Positions 1 through 7,183 of a stretch of DNA of 64,000 nt are shown here, in pieces. Under the pieces are notes generated by a model. That model had not been told where the DNA came from. It saw only the letters and a list, made by a program, of their open reading frames with translations, and ran no database searches. The translations under genes were made by a program, and so were the position numbers. The stretch comes from Rugamonas sp. A1-17. GTDB taxonomy: Bacteria > Pseudomonadota > Gammaproteobacteria > Burkholderiales > Burkholderiaceae_D. The DNA is taken from NCBI GenBank assembly GCA_025548565.1, contig JAJLPB010000006.1, positions 310,001 through 374,000 of the forward strand. Direction: 5' to 3'. The stretch's first letter is position 1; the number at the start of each line of letters is the position of its first letter.

Positions 1-404
1 ACGTGCTGGCGGTGCGCATGGGCGAGCGGCTGCGTTACCGCATCGACGTGCCGGACCGGCTGCGCCAGTTCGTCATCGCGCCGATGCTGCTGCAGCCGGT
101 GGTGGAGAACGCGATTTCGCATGGCCTGGAGCCGAAGGTGGAGGGCGGCGAGATCGTCGTCAGCGCGGTGGAGATCGGCGAGCACCTGTGCGTGCAGATC
201 AGCGATACCGGCGTAGGCCTGGGCAGCACCATGTCGGCCAAGCCGGGCGGCGGGGTTGGCTTGAGCAATCTGCGCGAACGCCTGCGCAGTTTGTACGGCG
301 GCGCGGCTCGGGTAGAATTATTGGAAAACCAACCTTGCGGCATGACGGTGCGCCTGATGCTGCCTTTGAATGCGAGTCCGACATCGATACACTCCGAGCA
401 CTGA
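1..404 (+). CDS. LytS/YehU-type sensor histidine kinase, C-terminal part (truncated by window start)
   Basis: This is the 3' end of a sensor kinase whose start lies upstream of the window. The visible part is the HATPase catalytic domain: an N-box (VVENAISHGLEP), a G1 box (ISDTGVGLG) and a G2-like box (GVGLSNLRERLRSLYG). The wording of the last motif is typical of the LytS/YehU (His_kinase) group, which pairs with LytTR response regulators. The next gene is exactly such a regulator and overlaps this one, so the two form a two-component operon. The kinase would phosphorylate the regulator at the cytoplasmic face of the membrane. Its sensor part and signal cannot be seen. Confidence 0.9.
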   Translation, partial: VLAVRMGERLRYRIDVPDRLRQFVIAPMLLQPVVENAISHGLEPKVEGGEIVVSAVEIGEHLCVQISDTGVGLGSTMSAKPGGGVGLSNLRERLRSLYGGAARVELLENQPCGMTVRLMLPLNASPTSIHSEH

Positions 405-1180
405 TCGCCGATGACGAAGAACATCTGCGCGACTATCTGGAAGGCCAGCTGAAAACCGCGTGGCCGGAATTGAAGGTGGTGGCCAAGGCCGCCAATGGCC
501 TGGAGGCGCTGCGCCTGATCGACGAGGAGGCGCCGGATGTGGTGTTCCTCGACATCCGCATGCCCGGCATGACCGGGCTGGATGTGGCGGCGCGGCTGGT
601 GGCGGGCGCCAAGCCGCCGCATATCGTCTTCGTCACGGCGTTCGACCAGTACGCGGTGGAGGCGTTCGAGCATTCAGCGGTCGACTATCTGTTGAAGCCG
701 GCGAGCCTGGAGCGGCTGGAGAAGACGGTGAATAAACTGAAGTCGGCGTTGCGCGCCCGCGAGCCGGCGGCTACGGCGGGCATCACGGCGGCGACGCTGC
801 AGGCGCTGCTGCAGCAGCTGGGCGGTGCGGCGCCCGCAGCCCCGGCTCCGGCGCCATCGCTGCAATGGATACGCGCCTCGCAGGGCGAGCAGACGCGCCT
901 GATCGCCATCGACGAGGTGATCTACTTCCAGAGCAACGACAAGTACACCAGCGTGTTCCTGGCCGACGGCGAGAGCCTGATACGCACGCCGATCAGCAAG
1001 CTGCGCGAACAGCTCGACGAGCAGCAGTTCTGGCAGATCCACCGCAGCGTGATCGTCGCCGCGCGCCACGTGGCCGGCACCCGCCACGATTTCCGCGGCC
1101 GCCTGATGGTGCAACTGAAGGGCCGCGACGAGCAGCTGGTCGTCAGCCGCAACTACGTCGATCTGTTCCGGCAGATGTAG
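335..1180 (+). CDS. LytTR-family response regulator
   Basis: This is a cytoplasmic transcription regulator with an N-terminal receiver domain (acidic pocket ADDEEH, phospho-acceptor Asp in VVFLDIRMPG, conserved Lys in LLKPA). An Ala/Pro-rich linker follows, then a C-terminal LytTR DNA-binding domain (from about IDEVIYFQSNDKYTSVF to RNYVDLF). It is the partner of the overlapping kinase. The start is uncertain: the frame has no ATG or GTG close to the receiver domain. A TTG at 335, with GGAAAA about 8 bases upstream, is the best conventional choice and gives a roughly 69-base overlap with the kinase. ATC at 383 would fit the family N-terminus better but would be a rare start codon. Targets are unknown. 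Confidence 0.88.
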   Translation: MRHDGAPDAAFECESDIDTLRALIADDEEHLRDYLEGQLKTAWPELKVVAKAANGLEALRLIDEEAPDVVFLDIRMPGMTGLDVAARLVAGAKPPHIVFVTAFDQYAVEAFEHSAVDYLLKPASLERLEKTVNKLKSALRAREPAATAGITAATLQALLQQLGGAAPAAPAPAPSLQWIRASQGEQTRLIAIDEVIYFQSNDKYTSVFLADGESLIRTPISKLREQLDEQQFWQIHRSVIVAARHVAGTRHDFRGRLMVQLKGRDEQLVVSRNYVDLFRQM

Positions 1181-1275
1181 ACCGGCCGGGCTGATCGACG
1201 TTGTGTGACGGCGTGCGTTAGCTCCGCTGGTGCGTTGGACCGGGCGCCTGTCAGCGATTGTTCCGGCGCTGCTAA

Positions 1276-2166
1276 TTAAGCACGCGCCAAATATTTTGCA
1301 GATAAATCTCTAATCATTTTACCTAATATCCTGTCTCTGTAATTATCACTGGAGACTCCCCTTAGTGCCCATTCTATGTGCTGCGAATCAAAATCGCCTC
1401 CTGTGCTTACGGTCACCATGTGTTTCGCTATCAACCTCGCTTCCTTAACTAAGAGCGCGTAGCGCTCCGCAAGAAGAAAAGTTTTTACTGAATTGACACA
1501 TCGTGGATCACTTAAGTCGTACTCGAGGATTATTTTAGCCGAATCAAATAGTGTTAGGTCTTTTCGCCCGTCTACTGGATCGACATTCAGGCTGATCTTA
1601 ATACTTTCTGCGTTTAGCATGGGATTAAGATGTCTTGTTACCCGAAAATCCACAGATCCTTTTAACGATGAGTTGCAGTGATGGCAGCTGGGTACTAAAT
1701 TATTTAAGCTGATTGCGAACAACGGATGGGTGGCTTTGTCAAAAAAATGATCCAATGAGGGTCGTATTCCGCCCTTTTTTTCTCGGGTGATGGTGTGCCC
1801 ATATGATAAATTACAATAGGGACAGGTAAGGATATTTAACTCCTCGCATAATTTGTATGCCGACCATCTTTTGACGGTAATGTCGCAAAATAGATCATAA
1901 TTGAATATTTTACCGAGATTCTTATCGACGGAATCCTTGGTTGCCTTATCCATCTTATCCCTTAGGAGAGAATATTCTTTATGAATCAAACGAAAGCTGT
2001 TTTCGTTTCCATCACGTATTTTGTCGTGATTGGTGACCAGGAAATCATACAGATAAAGAGGTAGTTCATTCTTCAGGGCATCTCGCGCTGCTGTAACTGA
2101 AGAATTAAAATAGGTATTGTGCTTGGACTTTGCTTTTGACCAGCAATCTTTTGCGGAAATAATCAT
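1276..2166 (-). CDS. HNH endonuclease, Septu PtuB-like
   Basis: The protein has 296 residues with a zinc-ribbon HNH nuclease core: C115-x2-C118, D139-H140 in the first HNH segment, then N155/N156 and C161-x2-C164-N165. This C..C / DH / N / CxxCN layout is typical of HNH proteins encoded next to AAA ATPases, including PtuB of the Septu anti-phage system, where the nuclease is the toxic effector. The start codon overlaps the stop of the ATPase gene by four bases (ATGA), so the two are translated together. The stretch is clearly AT-rich, with codons unlike its neighbours, which points to horizontal transfer. Assignment to Septu is by motif and gene pairing only. A related ATPase-HNH family is possible. 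Confidence 0.82.
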   Translation of the reverse strand: MIISAKDCWSKAKSKHNTYFNSSVTAARDALKNELPLYLYDFLVTNHDKIRDGNENSFRLIHKEYSLLRDKMDKATKDSVDKNLGKIFNYDLFCDITVKRWSAYKLCEELNILTCPYCNLSYGHTITREKKGGIRPSLDHFFDKATHPLFAISLNNLVPSCHHCNSSLKGSVDFRVTRHLNPMLNAESIKISLNVDPVDGRKDLTLFDSAKIILEYDLSDPRCVNSVKTFLLAERYALLVKEARLIAKHMVTVSTGGDFDSQHIEWALRGVSSDNYRDRILGKMIRDLSAKYLARA

Positions 2167-3698
2167 GAATTCACCTTGCGGAGAACATGATCTTTGATGA
2201 AGTCATCGTCTATCTGGTTTGCTATATCAAGATCTATAGAATCGAATTTATCTTTTTTTCGAAGGTCGGCTATCGTTTTCGTCGCAATTCTTCCCATTGC
2301 ACTTGTTCCAAAACTGTAGTTGACGATTTTCTGTAACGGCGCGCCAAAGCTCGGGGCTACACCTTTACTTTTTAGTCGTGTTATCGATCTTCTCAGAACA
2401 TCTGTCGCCAGCATCGGCGAATGGCTCGCAATGACCAATTGCAAAGATCGAAGTTCAAGCTTGGAGCGTACGCTGCTCAGTTTTTCTGTAATTAGTTCCA
2501 GATATTGTTGCTGCCAACGTAGGTGTAAGAGAAGATCCCCCTCGTCAATAAAAATAAGAAAGTTCTTTTTCCCAATTCTTTCCAAATCTTGAATGCCATG
2601 TACGATACTTGTCATTTGATGCAAAATTGCGGCCTCACCGGAGCTGATTGCATCAAAGCCAATATGCAGCAGGCCAAACTTGTTTGCAGATTCAATTAAG
2701 GCAGCTGATTTCTCAAATTTCAGTAATGCTGGTACGTCTATGGAAAAAACAGCCTTACTTCGATCTGCGCTATAACTCTTCGGAAGATTTTTGTTAAGAA
2801 ATCTTACAAATGCGGCTACGGTCTTTATTGCTGGATTCCAAAGTTCCGCAACTACACTCTTATCAATTCCTGAAAAATCATTGTGATAAATTCTACGGGT
2901 CAACTCGAGCCGTACGGCTGATTTTTGAGTCCGGGTTAAAATGTAGCTTGCGACTATCCAGTTAATCTCGGATGCATTGGTTTTTGCGCCACATTCATAG
3001 ATAAACCTATCAACCATCGCGTTGAGTTTATTTTTTGAGGCTCGGGCCACTTTCTCTAGTTCACTGTCGAGAATGCTTAGTTGAACGTCTATCTCGTTTT
3101 GTCGCTCTGTTAATCCCGTCATTTCATACCATTGATCTTCGAGTCCAATTTTTTGCTCTGTCAGACTGGAATGGTCTTTCATTAAAATATTGGAATCCAA
3201 GCGCAGACTTAATAGCTCTTGACTAATCGGTATGTTCGGTTTTAATGTTTTATCAATTGAGATTTCATTTAAAAGCGCTATCGCAGTTTCGGCAAAATCG
3301 AATACTTTGACACTTCTTAGTTTGTGACTGATGCCCAGTTTCTTTACTACCTCAATATAATCCTTGGCGACGGTCAAGAAATTTTGATTTTTACTCTCTG
3401 ATTTTGAAACATCGATAAAATCTACTGCGTTGCCCCTCAGCTCGGGTAATTCCCGATGAAAAGGCGCGGCAGTATAATAAATTATGCCAAGTCGATCAGT
3501 TTTTCCGACGGCAATATATTTTTCACCAGATTTTTTTGACGTCAGGTCTTTTATGATGGATTTTATTAGCGCAGTTTTTCCGCTGCCATTGTCGCCAATA
3601 ATAAGATTCAACGAGTTGATCTTATATAATCGTTCCGCTGCTGGGTCGGTAAAATTGATGACGGTGCGGCCATTCAGAAATTTTATCTTATCTATCAT
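2163..3698 (-). CDS. AAA (ABC/RecF-like) ATPase, Septu PtuA-like
   Basis: The protein has 511 residues. Walker A is GDNGSGKT (35-42), the signature-like segment is SSGEAA (352-357), Walker B is LIFIDEGD (381-388), and the switch histidine is in ASHSPM (424-429). Between the two halves lies a long helical insert with a probable coiled coil around 180-230. This is the SMC/RecF-like ATPase arrangement of PtuA and of OLD-type proteins, but no TOPRIM nuclease domain is visible, so nuclease activity would come from the HNH partner. It is the first gene of the pair. The ATG at 3698 has no strong ribosome-binding site. AT-rich codon use contrasts with the flanking genes. The likely role is phage sensing and control of the HNH effector. 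Confidence 0.82.
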   Translation of the reverse strand: MIDKIKFLNGRTVINFTDPAAERLYKINSLNLIIGDNGSGKTALIKSIIKDLTSKKSGEKYIAVGKTDRLGIIYYTAAPFHRELPELRGNAVDFIDVSKSESKNQNFLTVAKDYIEVVKKLGISHKLRSVKVFDFAETAIALLNEISIDKTLKPNIPISQELLSLRLDSNILMKDHSSLTEQKIGLEDQWYEMTGLTERQNEIDVQLSILDSELEKVARASKNKLNAMVDRFIYECGAKTNASEINWIVASYILTRTQKSAVRLELTRRIYHNDFSGIDKSVVAELWNPAIKTVAAFVRFLNKNLPKSYSADRSKAVFSIDVPALLKFEKSAALIESANKFGLLHIGFDAISSGEAAILHQMTSIVHGIQDLERIGKKNFLIFIDEGDLLLHLRWQQQYLELITEKLSSVRSKLELRSLQLVIASHSPMLATDVLRRSITRLKSKGVAPSFGAPLQKIVNYSFGTSAMGRIATKTIADLRKKDKFDSIDLDIANQIDDDFIKDHVLRKVNS

Positions 3699-4079
3699 TT
3701 TATTTTAATAGGTGAATTCGGGGCGGAAAAAGGCAGGCTATTTTTTTTGCCGGGAGGAATTATTGTATCCGGTCTTTTTGGATTGTGCGAGGTTGGACTG
3801 ATCTTTTTTAATTAGGAGCGATAACGATGGCATATCAGCAGGGCGTTTGAATTCTGTTTAGAACTGGTTGAGGTGAAGGCGCATTTCCATTGACGTTCCA
3901 GAGAAGACACATTAGTCTTCCGGGTATCAGACCTGATGGTCCTTTACGTTTAGATACAGGCCGGTGCGCGCCGGCCGATTTCGGCATGCCCCAGGCGCGA
4001 AAAAAAGCCCCGTGTGGCATTGCGACGATCTTGAGCGTCGCAATGCACACACGGGGCTTTTATTGTTATCCGGCCCGGT
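3699..4079. other. ORF-less intergenic segment with short hairpins and a 7-codon ORF
   Basis: About 380 bases lie between the ATPase gene and the transporter gene. The first part is AT-rich and must hold the cassette promoter on the minus strand, but no clear -35/-10 pair could be picked. On the plus strand there is a weak promoter-like pair, TTGTGC (3783-3788) and TTTAAT (3807-3812). A Shine-Dalgarno-like AGGAG then precedes an ATG at 3828 that opens a frame of only seven codons. Three small inverted repeats follow (GAAGAC/GTCTTC at 3903-3920, ATCAG/CTGAT at 3926-3937, GGCCGG/CCGGCC at 3959-3976), and then the strong terminator at 4000-4061. A small RNA is possible but unproven. Confidence 0.4.
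4000..4061. terminator. Strong bidirectional Rho-independent terminator
   Basis: Two arms of 21 and 22 bases (4007-4027 and about 4036-4057) pair almost perfectly, with one bulged base, around an 8-base loop. The stem is flanked by a run of seven A on the left and TTTT on the right, so it can stop transcription in both directions. It serves the transporter gene that ends at 4080 on the minus strand. On the plus strand it would end any transcript coming through the intergenic segment. Confidence 0.85.
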
Positions 4080-5768
4080 TTAATCGTGGGCGTAGATGTC
4101 GTTGTCCTTGGTCTCGCCGACGAACAGCGCACCAATCACCGCGGTGATCAGCGCGACGACGATCGGATACCACAGGCCGTAGTAGATGTCGCCCTTGAAC
4201 GCCACCAGTGCGAACGAAATGGTCGGCAGCAGGCCGCCGAACCAGCCGTTACCGATATGGTAGGGCAGCGACATCGAGGTGTAGCGGATGCGGGTCGGGA
4301 ACATCTCCACCAGCATCGCGGCGATCGGGCCGTACACCATGGTCACATACAGCACCAGGATGAACAGGATCACCACCATCATCGGCTTGTTGATCTGCGT
4401 GTCGTCAGCCTTGGCGGGATAGCCTGCGCCCTTGACGGCGGCGGCGACTTCCTTCTTCAGCGCTGCTTCGGCATCCTTGCTGGCCTTGTCGAAGTTCAGG
4501 CCGTCGGGCGTCATGGTGGCGTTGAAGGAGGTGATTTCCTTGTCGCCGACCTTGATCTTGGCGACGCTGCCGGCCGGCGCGTCTTGCGTGGTGTAGTTGA
4601 CCGAGGACTGCGTCAGCATGCCGGTCGCGATATCGCACGACGATGGGAATTTCTTCTGGCCCGTCAGGTTGAACTGGAAGTGGCACGACGTTTGGTCGGC
4701 CACCACCACCACCGGCGAATTTTTCAGCGCGGTTTCCAGCGCCGGATTGCCGTAATGGGTCAGCGCGCCGAACAGCGGGAAGTAGGTCGCCGCGGCGATC
4801 ACGCAACCGCCCAGGATGATCCACTTGCGGCCGATGCTGTCGGACAGCTTGCCAAAGAAGATGAAGAACGGGGTCGCCAGCGCCAGCGAAATGGCGGTCA
4901 GGATGTTGGAGGTGGCGCCGTCGATCTTCAACACTTGCGTCATGAAGAACAGCGCGTAGAACTGGCCGGTGTACCACACCACGGCCTGGCCCATGGTCAG
5001 GCCGATCAGCGCCAGCACCACCACCTTCAGGTTGCGCCATTGGCCGAACGCTTCGCTCAACGGAGCTTTCGAGGTCTTGCCCTCGGCCTTCATCTTGGCG
5101 AAGGCTGGCGACTCGTTCATCGACAGGCGGATCCATACCGATACGCCCAGCAGCAGCACCGACACCAGGAACGGCACGCGCCAGCCCCACGCGGCGAATT
5201 CCTTCTCGCCGATGGCGGTACGGGTACCAAGGATCACCAGCAGCGACAGGAACAGGCCCAGCGTGGCGGTGGTCTGGATCCACGAGGTGAAGGAGCCGCG
5301 CTTGCCGTGCGGTGCGTGCTCGGCCACGTAGGTGGCCGCGCCGCCGTACTCGCCGCCCAGCGCCAGGCCCTGCAGGATGCGCAGCGAGACCAGGATGATG
5401 GGAGCGGCGATGCCGATCTGCTCATGACCGGGGAGCAGCCCGACAATGAAGGTGGACGCGCCCATGATCAGGATGGTGATCAGGAAGGTGTATTTACGGC
5501 CGATCATGTCGCCGAGGCGGCCGAACACCAGCGCGCCGAATGGGCGCACAATGAAGCCGGCGGCAAAGGCCAGCAGCGCGAAAATAAACGTGGTGGTCGG
5601 ATCGCCGATGAAGAACTGCTTGGCGATGATCGGCGCGAGCGAACCGTACAAATAGAAATCGTACCATTCGAAAATCGTGCCCAGCGAGGACGCGAAGATC
5701 ACCTTGCGTTCTTCCGGAGTGATGCCTCCGCCGGCGGGCAGGTTTGCGGTACCTGGTGATGTTGCCAT
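4080..5768 (-). CDS. MFS transporter, metabolite:H+ symporter (MHS) family
   Basis: This is a 562-residue inner-membrane transporter with about 12 membrane segments. The N-terminal SLGTIFEWYDFYLYGSLAP and the GRLGDMIGRK loop are typical of the MHS branch of the major facilitator superfamily (ProP, KgtP, ShiA relatives), which carry organic acids or osmolytes with protons. An extra hydrophilic segment of roughly residues 350-458 with two Cys (SCHFQF, SSCD) sits between membrane segments of the C-terminal half and makes the protein longer than usual for the family. The start is supported by AGGAGAC just upstream. The gene diverges from the acyl-CoA catabolism operon. The substrate cannot be read from sequence. 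Confidence 0.9.
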   Translation of the reverse strand: MATSPGTANLPAGGGITPEERKVIFASSLGTIFEWYDFYLYGSLAPIIAKQFFIGDPTTTFIFALLAFAAGFIVRPFGALVFGRLGDMIGRKYTFLITILIMGASTFIVGLLPGHEQIGIAAPIILVSLRILQGLALGGEYGGAATYVAEHAPHGKRGSFTSWIQTTATLGLFLSLLVILGTRTAIGEKEFAAWGWRVPFLVSVLLLGVSVWIRLSMNESPAFAKMKAEGKTSKAPLSEAFGQWRNLKVVVLALIGLTMGQAVVWYTGQFYALFFMTQVLKIDGATSNILTAISLALATPFFIFFGKLSDSIGRKWIILGGCVIAAATYFPLFGALTHYGNPALETALKNSPVVVVADQTSCHFQFNLTGQKKFPSSCDIATGMLTQSSVNYTTQDAPAGSVAKIKVGDKEITSFNATMTPDGLNFDKASKDAEAALKKEVAAAVKGAGYPAKADDTQINKPMMVVILFILVLYVTMVYGPIAAMLVEMFPTRIRYTSMSLPYHIGNGWFGGLLPTISFALVAFKGDIYYGLWYPIVVALITAVIGALFVGETKDNDIYAHD

Positions 5769-5962
5769 TTTTGTCTCCTGTAATTTTTGAATTTCCCCAG
5801 CTGAGACAGTTACAACTTTGTCAGCTTGCGCCCAGTGTGGCCTGTGAACCTTACGTCAAACTTGCTTGAAACTTACGCAAAACTTACAGAAATATTTGCG
5901 AACGACCGTACTAAATTATGCTATTCTCGATTCACTAAAACACCCACTCATAGGAGACTTTC
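5769..5962. promoter_or_regulatory. Divergent promoter region between transporter and thiolase operon
   Basis: This 194-base region lies between two divergent start codons and is AT-rich compared with its flanks. On the plus strand a TTGCGA (5896-5901) and TATGCT/TATTCT (5917-5927) are possible promoter elements for the thiolase operon, but the spacing (15 or 20 bases) is not ideal. The thiolase ATG at 5963 has a clear ribosome-binding site, AGGAGA at 5952-5957. Confidence 0.35.
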
Positions 5963-7141
5963 ATGATCGACGCCGTCATTGTTTCAACCGCCCGTACAGG
6001 TTTGGCCAAGTCGTGGAAAGGCGCGTTCAACATGACGCATGGCGCCACGCTGGGCGGCCACGCGCTGCAGGCGGCGATCAGCCGCGCCGGCATCGAGTCC
6101 GGCGAGGTGGAGGACGTGCTGATCGGCTGCGCCAACCCCGAGGGCGCCACCGGCGGCAACATCGCGCGCCAGATCGCGCTGCGCGCGGGCTGCCCGGTGA
6201 CCACCGCCGGCATGACCGTCAACCGTTTCTGCTCGTCCGGGTTGCAGACCATCGCCAGCGCGGCCCAGCGCATCATCGCCGGCGAGGGCGACATCTACGC
6301 GGCAGGCGGCGTGGAGTCGATCTCCTGCGTGCAGCAGGAAATGAACCTGCACATGTACAAGGATGTCTGGCTGGACCAGCACAAGCCGGAAATCTACTGG
6401 ACCATGCTGCAGACTGCGGAAACCGTGGCCAAGCGCTACAACATCAGCCGCGAGCGCCAGGACGAGTACGGCGTGCAGAGCCAGCAGCGCGCGGCCGCCG
6501 CGCAGGCGGCCGGCCTGTTCGACGCCGAGATCGTGCCGATGACCACCGTGATGGGCGTGGCCGACAAGGCCAGCGGCATGCTGTTGACCAGGGAAGTGAC
6601 CATCTCGGCCGACGAGGGCATTCGCGCCGACACCACCTACGAAGCCGTCTCCAAGATCCGCACCGTGACGCCGGGCGGCGTCATCAGCGCCGGCAACGCC
6701 AGCCAGTTCTCGGACGGCGCCTCGGTCGCCATCGTCATGAGCGCGCAGGCCGCGGCCGCCAAGGGCTTGCAGCCGCTGGGCATCTTCCGCGGCTTCGCGG
6801 TGGCCGGTTGCGAACCGGACGAGATGGGCATTGGCCCCGTGTTCGCCATTCCCAAGCTGCTGAAAAAGGCCGGCCTGAAAGTCGAGGATATCGGCCTGTG
6901 GGAACTGAACGAAGCCTTCGCCGTGCAGGTGCTGTACTGCGCCGACAAGCTGGGCATCCCGATGGACCGCCTTAACGTCAACGGCGGCGCGATCGCGGTC
7001 GGCCATCCGTACGGCGTGTCGGGCGCGCGCCTGACCGGGCATGCTCTGTTGGAAGGCAAGCGCCGTGGCGTCAAATATGTGGTGGTCACCATGTGCATCG
7101 GTGGCGGCCAGGGAGCGGCAGGCCTGTTCGAAGTGGTGTAA
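5963..7141 (+). CDS. Acetyl-CoA C-acyltransferase (thiolase)
   Basis: A 392-residue thiolase that cleaves 3-ketoacyl-CoA with CoA (or condenses acyl-CoAs) in the cytoplasm. The catalytic triad is complete: nucleophile C90 in [10 protein letters not shown]348 in [11 protein letters not shown], and C378 in CIGGGQG. It is the first gene of a same-strand run with an acyl-CoA dehydrogenase, a Dabb protein, two SDRs and an MDR oxidoreductase. That context suggests degradation of a fatty or otherwise acyl-CoA-activated substrate rather than PHB synthesis, since no phaB or phaC is nearby. A strong Shine-Dalgarno, AGGAGA, supports the start. Confidence 0.93.
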   Translation: MIDAVIVSTARTGLAKSWKGAFNMTHGATLGGHALQAAISRAGIESGEVEDVLIGCANPEGATGGNIARQIALRAGCPVTTAGMTVNRFCSSGLQTIASAAQRIIAGEGDIYAAGGVESISCVQQEMNLHMYKDVWLDQHKPEIYWTMLQTAETVAKRYNISRERQDEYGVQSQQRAAAAQAAGLFDAEIVPMTTVMGVADKASGMLLTREVTISADEGIRADTTYEAVSKIRTVTPGGVISAGNASQFSDGASVAIVMSAQAAAAKGLQPLGIFRGFAVAGCEPDEMGIGPVFAIPKLLKKAGLKVEDIGLWELNEAFAVQVLYCADKLGIPMDRLNVNGGAIAVGHPYGVSGARLTGHALLEGKRRGVKYVVVTMCIGGGQGAAGLFEVV

Positions 7142-7183
7142 GCCATGCGCTCCCTACTGCTGTCGCGCCGCGACCTTGGCTTC

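Noticed and set aside
3828..3851. Seven-codon ORF with a good ribosome-binding site near the defence-like cassette
   Set aside because: Too short to support as a gene; mentioned only as part of the intergenic segment.
1181..3960. Direct repeats (attachment sites) or an integrase bounding the AT-rich cassette
   Set aside because: Comparing the two borders by eye gave only very short matches, and no integrase, transposase or tRNA gene is present.
4086..5759. Open frame of 557 codons antisense to the MHS transporter
   Set aside because: Low-complexity, His/Arg/Gln-rich translation without membrane segments; a shadow of the transporter frame.
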